From assembly GCA_037445025.1 (NCBI GenBank), contig JBBILI010000020.1, positions 26,067 to 90,066 of the forward strand: a stretch of DNA of 64,000 bases, given 5' to 3'. The translations under genes were made by a program, and so were the position numbers. Origin of the DNA: CAIQQQ01 sp037445025. Its GTDB lineage: Bacteria; Pseudomonadota; Alphaproteobacteria; Acetobacterales; Acetobacteraceae. Shown here piece after piece: positions 8,754-17,472 of the stretch (the first letter of the stretch is position 1; the number at the start of each line of letters is the position of its first letter). Below the pieces are notes generated by a model. That model did not search any database, was not told where the DNA came from, and saw only the letters and a list, made by a program, of their open reading frames with translations.

Positions 8754-9617
8754 ATGAGACCCGTCATCCTCTCCTGCGCCGTCACCGGCGGTGCCGACAA
8801 CGCCGATATGAGCCAGCACATCCCGCGCTCACCCGCGCAGATCGCAGCTGAGTGCCTCGCCGCCCGCAAGGCAGGTGCTGCGGTGGTCCACATCCATGTC
8901 CGCGATCCCGTCACCGGCAAGCCCACCCGCCAGCCGGCCTTGTATCGCGAGGTGGTCGACCGCATCCGGGACGCCGGCAGCGACGTGCTGATCAACCTCA
9001 CCACCGGCCCCGGTGCCCGATTCGCGCCGGACACCAACAATCCGCTCGGCGGGTTCGCCGGGCCGGAGGAGCGCGTGGCGCATGTGCTGGACTGCCGGCC
9101 GGACATCTGCAGCCTCGATGTGTCGACGATGAATTTCGGCAACTGGGCCATGGTCAACGTGCCGGGCCATCTCGCCGTAATGGCCAAGATGATCCGCGAG
9201 GCCGGGGTGAAGCCGGAGCTGGAACTGTTCGATCTCGGCCATGTCCGGCTCGCAGCCCACATGGCGGCCGAAGGCGCGTTCGATGCGCCGGTGCTGCTGC
9301 AGCTGTGCCTCGGCATCCTTTGGGGCGCCCCGGCCACGGCGCAAGGCATGATCGCGATGCGGGACCTGGTGCCGGCGGGCGCGCTGTGGAGCGCCTTCGG
9401 CATCTCACGCCAGCAGTTTCCCATGGTGGCGCAGTCGGTGATTCTCGGTGGGCATGTGCGGGTGGGGCTGGAGGACAATCTCTACCTCTCCCGCGGCGTG
9501 CTGGCGCCAGGCAACGCGGCCCTGGTGACGCGCGCGGCCACGATCATCGAATCCCTTGGGGAAAGGGTTGCCACGCCACGCGAAGCGGCGGAGATTTTGC
9601 AGATCGCCCCCCCTTGA
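8754..9617 (+). CDS. Beta-keto acid cleavage enzyme (BKACE, DUF849 family)
   Basis: A 287-residue TIM-barrel protein of the BKACE/3-keto-5-aminohexanoate cleavage family. It opens with PVILSCAVTGGADNADMSQH. The zinc-binding HIHVRDP is near residue 46, LNLTTGPG-like INLTTGPGARF follows, and VKPELELFDLGH carries the conserved acidic residue. The ending VRVGLEDNLYLSRGVLA is typical. Family members combine a beta-keto acid with acetyl-CoA to give a CoA thioester and acetoacetate; substrates range from lysine-fermentation intermediates to dehydrocarnitine. The longer open frame from 8685 is translated palindromic repeat, so the ATG at 8754 is preferred. It is followed closely by the monooxygenase and the PLP enzyme. 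Confidence 0.9.
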   Translation: MRPVILSCAVTGGADNADMSQHIPRSPAQIAAECLAARKAGAAVVHIHVRDPVTGKPTRQPALYREVVDRIRDAGSDVLINLTTGPGARFAPDTNNPLGGFAGPEERVAHVLDCRPDICSLDVSTMNFGNWAMVNVPGHLAVMAKMIREAGVKPELELFDLGHVRLAAHMAAEGAFDAPVLLQLCLGILWGAPATAQGMIAMRDLVPAGALWSAFGISRQQFPMVAQSVILGGHVRVGLEDNLYLSRGVLAPGNAALVTRAATIIESLGERVATPREAAEILQIAPP

Positions 9618-9628
9618 GGAGATCCCGG

Positions 9629-10984
9629 ATGGCCAGGAACGACCGGCAGATGAAGCTGACCGCGTTCTGCCATCCGCCAGGCCACTGGCGCATGCCCGGC
9701 GCCGCGCCCACCGACATGGATTTCGCCGAGGTCGTCAAACTCGCCCAGGTGGCCGAGCGCGGCAAGCTCGACATGCTGTTCTTCCAGGACAGCGCCGCCG
9801 TGGCGCCGGCCTATTACCTCTCCGGCGGCAAGGCCGAGGCGCTCGCCGAGGCGGCCCGTTGCGTGCGGCTGGAACCGCTCACCCTGCTGGCGGCGCTTGC
9901 GGCGGTGACCACGCATCTCGGTCTCGTCGCCACGGCCACCACCACCTACAACGACCCGTTCAGCATCGCCCGCAAGTTCGCCACCATTGACCACATCAGC
10001 AACGGCCGCGCCGGGTGGAACCTGGTGACATCGCAGAATGTCGATGAGGCGTTGAACTTCAGCCAGGACGCGCATATGGACCATGCCCTGCGCTACGAGC
10101 GGGCGCAGGAATTCTACGACGTGGTGACAGGGCTGTGGGACAGCTGGGAGGATGACGCGATCATCCGCGATCGCGCCAGCGGCAAGTATATCGAGCCGTC
10201 AAAGCTGCATGTGCTCAAGCATGTCGGCAAGCATTTCAAGGTGCACGGGCCGCTCAACGTGGCGCGCTGTCCGCAGGGCTACCCGATCGTGGCGCAGGCG
10301 GGCTCGTCAGACCCTGGGCGGGAATTGGCCGCGCGCACCGCCGATGTGGTGTTCACCGCCCAGGTGCTGATCGATGAGGCGCGGGCGTTCTACCACGACG
10401 TGAAAGGGCGGATGGCGAAATACGGGCGCAATCCGGATCACCTCAAGATCATGCCGGGCATCCGCTACGTGCTGGGTGCCACGCAGGCGGAGGCGCAGGC
10501 GGAATATGACGCGATGGTCGCTGCCGCCTCGGATGACGGCGCGCTGGCCAGCGTGCAGCGGCTGGCGGGGGATCTCGACCTCCGGAACTTCGACCTCGAT
10601 GGGCCGTTGCCGGACCTGCCGCCCAGCAACGCCGCCAAGGCGCGGCAGAAGATGCTGATCGACCTGGCGCGGCGCGAGAACCTGTCCATCCGCGAGCTTG
10701 GCCGGCGCTTCACCTTCAGCCTGGGACACATGGTGTTCATCGGCACGCCGATGGGGCTGGCGGACTTCATGGAGGAATGGTTCACCGCAGGGGTGGCCGA
10801 CGGGTTCACCCTGCTGTCCCCGTACTTCCCCAAGCCGCTGGACGATGTGGTGGATTTCGTCGTGCCCGAGCTGCAGCGGCGCGGGCTGTTCCGCACCGAA
10901 TATGAGGGCACCACGCTGCGCGAAAGTCTCGGCATCCCGTTCCGTCCGCACCGCAGCGCCGTGCAGCGGATGGCCGGGGAATGA
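9629..10984 (+). CDS. LLM-class flavin-dependent monooxygenase (NtaA/SnaA/DszA type)
   Basis: A 451-residue luciferase-like monooxygenase. The ATG at 9629 has TTGAGGAG upstream. Landmarks are MKLTAFCHPPGHW, FAEVVKLAQVAERGKLDMLFFQD, ATIDHISNGRAGWNLVTS and PIVAQAGSSDPGRELAARTADVVF, all characteristic of the nitrilotriacetate/pristinamycin/dibenzothiophene-sulfone monooxygenase subgroup. These enzymes use reduced FMN supplied by a separate reductase to oxidise C-N, C-S or similar bonds. No reductase gene is visible nearby. Its stop overlaps the next start (ATGA), so it is coupled to the PLP enzyme. Confidence 0.9.
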   Translation: MARNDRQMKLTAFCHPPGHWRMPGAAPTDMDFAEVVKLAQVAERGKLDMLFFQDSAAVAPAYYLSGGKAEALAEAARCVRLEPLTLLAALAAVTTHLGLVATATTTYNDPFSIARKFATIDHISNGRAGWNLVTSQNVDEALNFSQDAHMDHALRYERAQEFYDVVTGLWDSWEDDAIIRDRASGKYIEPSKLHVLKHVGKHFKVHGPLNVARCPQGYPIVAQAGSSDPGRELAARTADVVFTAQVLIDEARAFYHDVKGRMAKYGRNPDHLKIMPGIRYVLGATQAEAQAEYDAMVAAASDDGALASVQRLAGDLDLRNFDLDGPLPDLPPSNAAKARQKMLIDLARRENLSIRELGRRFTFSLGHMVFIGTPMGLADFMEEWFTAGVADGFTLLSPYFPKPLDDVVDFVVPELQRRGLFRTEYEGTTLRESLGIPFRPHRSAVQRMAGE

Positions 10985-12117
10985 CGCTGCCCTGCCAGAA
11001 GGCGCTGTTCGCGCTGCCGGATGATGTTTGCTACCTCAACGCCGCCGCCTACACGCCGGTGACGCGGGCGGCGCAGGCGGCGGGGTTCGCCGGCGTCACG
11101 TTCAAGACCGAACCCTGGCGGCGCGATCCGGCCGCCGACGCCGTGCGCGCCGACCGTCTGCGCGCCGCCGCCGCTGCACTGATCGGCGCCGAGGCCGATG
11201 ACATCGCCATCGTCGGCGCCATCAGCCATGCCATCGCCACCGCCGCACGGGCGTTGCCGATTGCGGCCGGCAGCCGGATTCTGCGAGTCGAGGGGGAATT
11301 CCCCTCGCAGTCGATGGAATGGGACCGCCGCGCCGCCGAGACCGGCGCTGTTGTGGACATCGTGCCCCGGCCTGCGAATGGCGACTGGACCGCGGCGGTG
11401 CTGGCCGCGATCACCCGGCCGGGCGCGCCGCCGCTCTCCGTGGCCGCCCTGACGCCGCTGCACTGGACCGACGGGCTGCTGATCGATCTGGCACGCATCG
11501 CGCCGGAGGTGCACCGCGCAGGCGCGGCGCTGGTGATCGACGCGACCCAGGCCGTGGGCGTGCTGCCGGTGCATGTGCGGGCACTGGGGGCGGATTTTCT
11601 GGCGTTTCCCACCTATAAATGGGTGCTGGGGCCGTATCGCCTGGCGCTTCTCTATGCCGCGCCGCATCGCCAGCACGGCGAACCGCTGGAGCGCAACGGC
11701 TTCAACTGGCGCAACGGCGTGTTTGCCGCCGGCGCCCGCCGGTATGACATGGGCGAGCGGGACGATCCGGTGGCGATCCCAACGGCGCTTGCCGGGCTGG
11801 AGCAGGTTGCGGCCTGGACTCCAGCTGCCATTGCCGAACGGCTCCGCCTGCTCACCGACCGTCTGGCAGCCGGTCTGTCGGATGCCGGACTGCCTGTGGC
11901 GCCGGCGGCGCTGCGGGTGCCGCATATTCTGGGGCTGCGTGTGCCCGGCTTGCCGGGGGACATCATTGAGCGGCTTGAGGCAAGGCGGCTGTTCATCAGC
12001 TTGCGTGACGGGAATCTGCGAATCAGTCCGCATGTTTACAATGACGCGGCGGATATTGATCGGTGTATGGAGATCCTGGCCCGGCAGATCAGCCAAATTG
12101 ATTGCTCAAATAAATAA
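10981..12117 (+). CDS. Class V aminotransferase-fold PLP enzyme
   Basis: A 378-residue PLP enzyme of the NifS/SufS/isopenicillin-epimerase group. It opens with VCYLNAAAYTPVTRAA. The cofactor aspartate is in ALVIDATQAVGVLPV, and the Schiff-base lysine is in FLAFPTYKWVLGPY. No desulfurase active-site cysteine loop is obvious, so a racemase, lyase or aminotransferase is more likely than cysteine desulfurase. It starts within the stop of the monooxygenase gene (ATGA), and a palindromic element follows its TAA directly. It probably forms one operon with the two preceding genes and acts on an amino-compound released there; that role is inferred. Confidence 0.85.
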   Translation: MTLPCQKALFALPDDVCYLNAAAYTPVTRAAQAAGFAGVTFKTEPWRRDPAADAVRADRLRAAAAALIGAEADDIAIVGAISHAIATAARALPIAAGSRILRVEGEFPSQSMEWDRRAAETGAVVDIVPRPANGDWTAAVLAAITRPGAPPLSVAALTPLHWTDGLLIDLARIAPEVHRAGAALVIDATQAVGVLPVHVRALGADFLAFPTYKWVLGPYRLALLYAAPHRQHGEPLERNGFNWRNGVFAAGARRYDMGERDDPVAIPTALAGLEQVAAWTPAAIAERLRLLTDRLAAGLSDAGLPVAPAALRVPHILGLRVPGLPGDIIERLEARRLFISLRDGNLRISPHVYNDAADIDRCMEILARQISQIDCSNK

Positions 12118-12231
12118 CTTCTTTTCTGAAGAGAAGAAGAAAAAGACTTTTCTATCGTTTGAGCGGACCTATTTCCGGCGAAGGGCGTCAGCCAGCCAAG
12201 AGTTTTTTGGTTCTTTTTTTCAAAAAAGAAC
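12118..12231. repeat. AT-rich palindromic intergenic element, copy 2 (between convergent genes)
   Basis: Inverted orientation relative to copy 1. The CTTCTTTTC hairpin comes first (12119-12140, with an imperfect loop), then the core TTTGAGCGGACC...GGGCGTCAGCC, then the GTTCTTTTTT hairpin (12210-12231). It begins at the base after the aminotransferase stop and contains the amidase stop codon at 12220-12222. It fills the whole gap between two convergent genes and may act as a bidirectional terminator. Confidence 0.85.
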
Positions 12232-13737
12232 TTCTTTCCTTCTCGTCGCCTGCTCATAGTCAAACGCATAGGCCAGCAGTTCAGCCTCGCTCCAGGGACG
12301 GCCGACGAAGATGAGGCAGAACGGCGCGCCGCCCTCATGCAATCCGGCCGGCACCACCACGCCGGGCAGCCCTGCGATGTTGATCTCGCTGACGGTGGTC
12401 TCGCGGATCGGGTCGGGGCCGAACAGCGGGGGCACTGGCTCGCGCATCTGCGGGAACACCAGGGCGTCGAGACCGTGGGCGGTCATGACCGCATCGAGCG
12501 TGTCGCGATAGGCTTCGCGGGCGGCAGCGAAGCCGCACATGTCGGGCGGGGTTGCGGGGTCGGCGAGGCTGGCCTGGAACAGCGGGTCCTGCGCGATGTT
12601 GCGCAGCACGCCCTGGGGGCCGAACGGATTGTCGGTCGCCGTGGCGGCGGCGAATTCGGCGAAGCTGCGCAGGGCGGCCTTCGGGCCGAGGCGTTCGAGA
12701 TATTTCTGCAGATCGTAGGGGATGGATTCCATGCCACGCCCGTCGAACCGGCCGTCGCCGGTCATGGTCTGGGCGAGGCCGGCGAAGCCGCTGCCGGCGA
12801 ACGGGTCTGCCACCAGCGTGGCGCCGCGGGCGGCGATCTCGGACTGGGCGCGGACATAAAGGGCGGCGGTGCCGGGGGACAGCGGCTGGTCGCGCCACCC
12901 GGGGCCGTAGAGGCCGAGCCGGCTTCCTTGCAAGGCGGTAGGCGACAGCTTCGACGTGTAGCCGCCCTTTGGGATCTTGCCGACGCTGGCGGTGGTTTTC
13001 GGATCGGCCATGGTGAAGCCGGCCAGCACGTCAAGGCACAGGGCGGCGTCGCGCACACAGCGGGCGATGGGGCCCACCACGTCGCGCTGGCTTGCCAGCG
13101 GGACGACGCCGGCGTTGGGAACCAGCGCGAAGGTGGGCTTGATGCCGACCAGGCCCTGGGCGGAGGCGGGGTTCTGGATCGATCCACCGGTCTCCTCCGC
13201 CAGGCCCAGCACCGCCATGCCGGAGCGGACGGCGGTGGCGGTGCCCGACGAGCTGGCGCCGGGAACGCCCGCGGGATAGGCGGCGTTCAGCGTGGGGCCG
13301 GCCCAGCTGTTGTTGGCGTGCGAGCCGCTGGCGCTCAGCACCGGCACGTTGGTCTTGCCCAGCATGATGGTGCCGGCGGCGCGCATGCGGGCGACGACCG
13401 GGCTGTCGGTCTCGGGCATCAGGTCGATGCCGCCTTTGCCGCTGTACAGCTGCGCCCAGCCGGCGGTGGTGGGGAAGCCCACCATGTCCATGGGGTCCTT
13501 GATCACCACGGGCACGCCGGCCAACGGCGGCAAGGTCTCGCCGGCGGCGCGTTTGCGGTCGATGGCGCGGGCGTCGTCCAGCGCGGCGGGGTTGAGGAAC
13601 AGGATCGCGTTCAGGTGCGCGTTGTGAGCGGCGATATGGTCGAGGCAGGCCTGGGTCAGCTGCTCGCAGGTGAAGGCGCCGGACGCGAAGCCGTCCTGCA
13701 CATCCGCCACGGTGAGGTTGGCGAGATCGATTGGCAT
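12220..13737 (-). CDS. Amidase signature family protein
   Basis: A 505-residue amidase-signature enzyme. The Ser-cisSer-Lys triad is readable: Lys in VVIKDPMDM, the cis-Ser in the segment GASSSGTATAVRSGMAVLGL and the nucleophile in TGGSIQNPA. The family hydrolyses a wide range of amides, releasing ammonia or an amine. The start at 13737 gives MPIDLANLTVADVQDGFASG. The last residues, RRKEVLF, and the stop are encoded by palindromic element copy 2, so the natural C-terminus may have been altered. It lies 19 bases downstream of the aspartoacylase-like gene, suggesting a two-gene operon that could deacylate and then deamidate a substrate. Confidence 0.88.
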   Translation of the reverse strand: MPIDLANLTVADVQDGFASGAFTCEQLTQACLDHIAAHNAHLNAILFLNPAALDDARAIDRKRAAGETLPPLAGVPVVIKDPMDMVGFPTTAGWAQLYSGKGGIDLMPETDSPVVARMRAAGTIMLGKTNVPVLSASGSHANNSWAGPTLNAAYPAGVPGASSSGTATAVRSGMAVLGLAEETGGSIQNPASAQGLVGIKPTFALVPNAGVVPLASQRDVVGPIARCVRDAALCLDVLAGFTMADPKTTASVGKIPKGGYTSKLSPTALQGSRLGLYGPGWRDQPLSPGTAALYVRAQSEIAARGATLVADPFAGSGFAGLAQTMTGDGRFDGRGMESIPYDLQKYLERLGPKAALRSFAEFAAATATDNPFGPQGVLRNIAQDPLFQASLADPATPPDMCGFAAAREAYRDTLDAVMTAHGLDALVFPQMREPVPPLFGPDPIRETTVSEINIAGLPGVVVPAGLHEGGAPFCLIFVGRPWSEAELLAYAFDYEQATRRKEVLF

Positions 13738-13756
13738 GGGTGCTCCGGGGTGGCGG

Positions 13757-14767
13757 TCACCAATGCAGGTCGGTGCCGAGATGAAACAGACAGTCGCCGC
13801 GGACCACGCGCCCGGGCGTGCGCTTGCACAGCACGAAGCCGTCGCGGGCGAAATGCACTGTGGCGGCAGGGGCCCAGGGGGTTTCCGGGGTGTGGATGCG
13901 GGCCGCGGGCTGGCCGGCGGCAACGGTGTCGCCGGGTTCGACCAGCGGTTCGAACACGCCGGTGCCGGAGGCATAGACGAAATAATCGGGGCCGCCGACA
14001 TCGAGGATGCGGGTCGAGCCGGCTTCGGCTGCGGTCTTCGGCAGAATGCCCATATGGGCGAGGATGTTGCGCAGGCCGCGCTCGGCGATGGCAAGCGCCG
14101 CCGCCGTGACCGTGCCGCTGCCACCGAGTTCGGTGCCCAGCGCGAGCTTGCCCTGGCGCAGGGCCGCACCCGAGGTGGTGCGCACCGCGCCCTGGCCGGG
14201 AGCGGCGTGGCCGACGTAGCTGACCGGGGAGGCGAACGCCTTCAGCGCGGCCACCAGCTTCGCCTGGCGGGCGGGGTCCTCGTCGTCCTGCATCATCAGG
14301 GCCGCTGGCACGTAATGCAGCGACGAGCCGCCGGAATGCAGGTCCACGGTCATGTCGGCGCGAGCGACCAGCTCGTGCTCGATATAGTAGGCGATCTGTT
14401 CGGTGACGTTGCCTTGCGCATCGCCGGGGAAGAGGCGGTTGAGGTTGCCGTCATCGATCGGCGACGTGCGCAGGCCGGCGACAGCGGCGGGCAGGTTGGC
14501 GGCGGGCAGCAGGATGACACGGCCCTGGATCGCCTCGGGCTTGAGGGTGCGGGCGAGGTTGCACAGGGCGACCTGTCCTTCGTACTCGTCGCCATGGGTG
14601 CCGGAGAGGAAAAGTGCAGTCGGGCCCTCGCCGTTCTTCAGCACGACGATGGGGATCGGGATGTAGCCATAGGCGGAGCGGTGCACCGAGTGGAACAGCC
14701 GGATGAAGCCATACTGGGCGCCTTCGGCGTCGAAATCGACCTCAGGCACCAGGGCGGTTCGGCTCAT
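13757..14767 (-). CDS. Succinylglutamate desuccinylase/aspartoacylase family hydrolase
   Basis: A 336-residue zinc hydrolase of the AstE/aspartoacylase (M14-like) superfamily. The zinc ligands are in LFLSGTHGDEYEG (His, Glu) and the His of MTVDLHSGGSS. A biotinyl-like beta domain at the C-terminus (VEPGDTVAAGQPAARIHTPE) is typical of the subgroup that includes ectoine-catabolism deacetylase DoeB. No doeA or other ectoine genes are visible, so the substrate remains open: an N-acyl amino acid is most likely. The gene leads the amidase gene and diverges from the dimethylformamidase-like gene across 98 bases. Confidence 0.85.
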   Translation of the reverse strand: MSRTALVPEVDFDAEGAQYGFIRLFHSVHRSAYGYIPIPIVVLKNGEGPTALFLSGTHGDEYEGQVALCNLARTLKPEAIQGRVILLPAANLPAAVAGLRTSPIDDGNLNRLFPGDAQGNVTEQIAYYIEHELVARADMTVDLHSGGSSLHYVPAALMMQDDEDPARQAKLVAALKAFASPVSYVGHAAPGQGAVRTTSGAALRQGKLALGTELGGSGTVTAAALAIAERGLRNILAHMGILPKTAAEAGSTRILDVGGPDYFVYASGTGVFEPLVEPGDTVAAGQPAARIHTPETPWAPAATVHFARDGFVLCKRTPGRVVRGDCLFHLGTDLHW

Positions 14768-14821
14768 GTCGGATCCTGAATCGGCTGTGGCACTACAACA
14801 CGACGGTGCTTGCCAAGCGTC

Positions 14822-14834
14822 AAGACCGGGTCTT
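14822..14834. promoter_or_regulatory. Inverted repeat in the divergent promoter region
   Basis: AAGACC and GGTCTT flank a single G, midway between the divergent starts at 14767 and 14866. It is a plausible operator shared by the hydrolase/amidase pair and the dimethylformamidase-like gene. No regulator gene is adjacent. The evidence is symmetry and position only. Confidence 0.35.
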
Positions 14835-14865
14835 TGCTTTGGTGAAGCGATGTGAGAGGTGCGGC

Positions 14866-16938
14866 ATGACGGTTCCCCTGGTCGGCTATCTCGACCGCCT
14901 GTCGGCTCGACCGAGCGAGGCCATCGCGGTGAAGGTGTCGAGCCAGCTGGGTGTGCCCTATACGGCGGACCTCGTGCGGATCATCCATGCCGATCCCAAT
15001 CCGGACGGGCCGGGGGTGAAGCTGGAGGAGCGGGCGAGCGATTTCGCCGGCCTGTATCCGTCCCGTGCCCAGGGGGTCGACCAGGGCTCCTATGCGGTGG
15101 TGGACGCGGATCTGGCCGTGCCGGACGGCGGCGGCATCGTGGTGCTGGTGCAGCCGGGCCTGCTTGACGCGCCGCAACCGGTGCTGGCGCTGGGCGAAGC
15201 GGTGCTGCTGGTCTCGGCAGAGGGCGCCATGTTGCGCACCGGGGCGGGCGTGGTGTCGGTGGCGGCGCCGATGCTGGAGCGGTGCTGGTACGAGCTGAAG
15301 GCCGACTTCCACGACGGTCAGGTGACGCTGAGCCAGTCGGCCCTGCAGCGCAGCTGGGGTGTGACCGATTCCGGGGTCGCGACCGGTCCGGCGGTCCTGC
15401 CTGCTGGGCCGCGCCTGCTGATCGCCGCCGATTTTTCCGGCGGCCGGTTCGATGGACGGATCGAGGACCCTGCCCTGCGCGATGCGGCCGGGGAGACGAT
15501 CGCCGCGTGGGATTTCACGGTTGGCATCGACACCGATGTGATCCACGGCACGCATCCGGGCCGCCTCGTCAACCTGCCCACCCGCGGCATTCGCGGAGCG
15601 CGCTGGGACGGCACGGAATTGGACTGGAAGCACGCGCCAAGCCACTACGCCGCCATTCATTTCCATGCCGACGACCTCTACGACTGCTGCTGGCAGACCG
15701 ATTTCACCGTGACGATCCCAGCCGATCTGCGCAGCGGCGTCTATGGCGTGCGGCTGCGCGCCGGCGGCGAGACGGAGATCCTGCCGTTCTTCGTCCTGCC
15801 GCCCCGTGGCACCACCACGGCGCGGATCGCGTATCTGGCCGCGACCTTCACCTACCAGGCCTATGCCAACCACGCCCGCTTCAACCTCGATGATGCGTTC
15901 CGGGCCCGTATCTCGGCCTGGGGCGCCACGCCGCACAATCCGCAGGATCATGGGGAGTACGGCTGCTCCACCTACAACCGCCACCCCGACGGTACCGGCA
16001 TCAGCCTGTCCTCGCTGCGACGGCCGATCCTGAACCTCCGGCCATTTTTCCTGACATTCAATGACCAGAAAGGCAGCGGGCTGCGGCATTTCTCGGCCGA
16101 CAGCCATCTGACCGACTGGCTGGAGGCGAAGGGCGTCGATTTCGACGTCATCACCGACCACGATCTGCACCGCGAAGGCGTGGACCTGCTGCGCGGCTAT
16201 GCCTGCGTGCTCACCGGCAGCCACCCGGAATACCACACGCCGCAGACGCTCGATGCGCTGGGGGACTATATCGGCGAAGGCGGACGGCTCTGCTATCTCG
16301 GCGGCAACGGGTTCTATTGGCGGATCGCCGTGTCCGAGACGATCGCCGATGTGCTGGAGGTGCGCCGCACCGAAGGCGGCATCCGCGCGTGGGATGCAGC
16401 CCCTGGCGAGGCGTATCACCAGCTCGATGGCGGCTATGGCGGACTGTGGCGCAGGCTGGGCCGGGCACCGCAGAAGCTGGCGGGGGTCGGGTTTTCGTCG
16501 CAGGGGCTGTTCGAGGGGTCGTACTACCGGAGATTGCCGGCCTCCTGTGATCCTGCCGTCGCCTGGATCTTCGAGGGGGTGACGGACGAGATCCTCGGCA
16601 ATTTCGGCCTGTCCGGCGGCGGGGCGGCAGGGTTCGAGCTGGATCGGGCGGATCGGCGGCTGGGATCGGCCGCCAATCTGGTGGTGCTGGCCCGGTCGGA
16701 GGCGCACCAGGCGCATTTCGTGGCGGTGCCGGAAGAGCTGCTGAGCCATGTCAACACCGTCACCGGCGAGGCGCCACGGGATCTGATTCGGGCGGAGATC
16801 GTCTATTTCGAGACGGCGAACGGGGGCGCCGTGTTTGCGACGGGGTCGATCACGTTCTGCGGGAGCCTGTCGCAGAATGGGTATGACAATAACATTTCAC
16901 GGATGCTTCAGAATATTATTACAAAATTTCAGACATGA
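14866..16938 (+). CDS. N,N-dimethylformamidase large-subunit-like protein
   Basis: A 690-residue protein resembling the large (DmfA2) subunit of N,N-dimethylformamidase. The start at 14866 follows GAGAGG. The order fits the family: an N-terminal lectin-like beta region (VLERCWYELKADFHDG, LLIAADFSGGRFDG), a central segment (LAATFTYQAYANHARFN), then a Rossmann-like C-terminal half (VDFDVITDHDLHREG, VLTGSHPEYHTPQTLDAL, GGRLCYLGGNGFYWRIA). Known dimethylformamidase needs a small alpha subunit of about 15 kDa, and none is encoded nearby. It may therefore act alone on another amide. Divergent from an amidase and an N-acyl hydrolase, it fits an amide-degradation locus. Confidence 0.8.
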   Translation: MTVPLVGYLDRLSARPSEAIAVKVSSQLGVPYTADLVRIIHADPNPDGPGVKLEERASDFAGLYPSRAQGVDQGSYAVVDADLAVPDGGGIVVLVQPGLLDAPQPVLALGEAVLLVSAEGAMLRTGAGVVSVAAPMLERCWYELKADFHDGQVTLSQSALQRSWGVTDSGVATGPAVLPAGPRLLIAADFSGGRFDGRIEDPALRDAAGETIAAWDFTVGIDTDVIHGTHPGRLVNLPTRGIRGARWDGTELDWKHAPSHYAAIHFHADDLYDCCWQTDFTVTIPADLRSGVYGVRLRAGGETEILPFFVLPPRGTTTARIAYLAATFTYQAYANHARFNLDDAFRARISAWGATPHNPQDHGEYGCSTYNRHPDGTGISLSSLRRPILNLRPFFLTFNDQKGSGLRHFSADSHLTDWLEAKGVDFDVITDHDLHREGVDLLRGYACVLTGSHPEYHTPQTLDALGDYIGEGGRLCYLGGNGFYWRIAVSETIADVLEVRRTEGGIRAWDAAPGEAYHQLDGGYGGLWRRLGRAPQKLAGVGFSSQGLFEGSYYRRLPASCDPAVAWIFEGVTDEILGNFGLSGGGAAGFELDRADRRLGSAANLVVLARSEAHQAHFVAVPEELLSHVNTVTGEAPRDLIRAEIVYFETANGGAVFATGSITFCGSLSQNGYDNNISRMLQNIITKFQT

Positions 16939-16941
16939 GCA

Positions 16942-17049
16942 CTTCTTTCCTAAAGAAAAGAAGCAAAAAACTTTTTTATATTTCTAGTGGACATCTCTCC
17001 TGAGGGGGCGTCAATCGATAGAAAGAGTTCGATTGTAAAAAAGCAATCG
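16942..17049. repeat. AT-rich palindromic intergenic element, copy 3 (degenerate)
   Basis: The left hairpin CTTCTTTCC...GAAAAGAAG (16942-16963) and a decayed core (GTGGACATCTCTCCTGAG, then GGGGCGTCAATCGA) are recognisable. The right hairpin is replaced by a different short stem, CGATTG/CAATCG (17030-17049). It starts 3 bases after the dimethylformamidase-like stop and ends 7 bases before the end of the next, convergent gene. Confidence 0.7.
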
Positions 17050-17055
17050 TTTCCT

Positions 17056-17361
17056 CTACCGACCGTGCCAGACATCCGTCAAATTCGGGGCCCGAAACCG
17101 GTCCATCACACACAGCACCAGTGCCACCACAGGTGCCGCAAGATAGACGATCGACACCACCGGCAGAAGCCAGCCCAGCGCCAGCAGTCCGATCACCGCG
17201 GGAATGATCAGAATGCCCGGTCCCATCAGCGGATCGGCCTTTTCCGCCCGGGCGATCCGTTCCGATACGATCCGCTCGGCCCAGAGATTGCGCGGCACCG
17301 TCCCGGCACTGACGTTGATCGCATCCGTGGCAAGGCGCGCTGTGCCGTCGATTTTGCTCAT
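17056..17361 (-). CDS. Small inner-membrane protein of unknown function
   Basis: A 101-residue protein whose start at 17361 follows AAGGA. It has a polar N-terminal half (MSKIDGTARLATDAINVSAG...RIARAEKADP) and two adjacent hydrophobic segments (GILIIPAVIGLLALGWLLPV and SIVYLAAPVVALVLCVMDRF), then a short tail. No family is recognised. It is transcribed convergently with the dimethylformamidase-like gene. Confidence 0.6.
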   Translation of the reverse strand: MSKIDGTARLATDAINVSAGTVPRNLWAERIVSERIARAEKADPLMGPGILIIPAVIGLLALGWLLPVVSIVYLAAPVVALVLCVMDRFRAPNLTDVWHGR

Positions 17362-17472
17362 AACGCCCGTCCTTCTGCAGTTCTGCAAAAGCATCATGAC
17401 GTGCGCTATCGATATGATCTCGTCAGGTTATGTCCTGAGTCTTTTGGAAATCTTGCGCGACAGACAGAAGAG

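Noticed and set aside
4238..9478. Open frame of 1746 codons on the minus strand
   Set aside because: It is antisense to the M10-Hint protein, SDR and keto-acid cleavage enzyme, which all show convincing domains. Its length reflects high GC content and repeat bias.
12337..14109. 590-codon plus-strand frame
   Set aside because: It lies antisense to the amidase and aspartoacylase-like genes and has the Gly/Ala/His/Arg-rich composition of a shadow frame.
7842..16938. Carnitine degradation operon
   Set aside because: A BKACE enzyme can cleave dehydrocarnitine, but no carnitine dehydrogenase, thioesterase or betaine transporter motif is present in the cluster.
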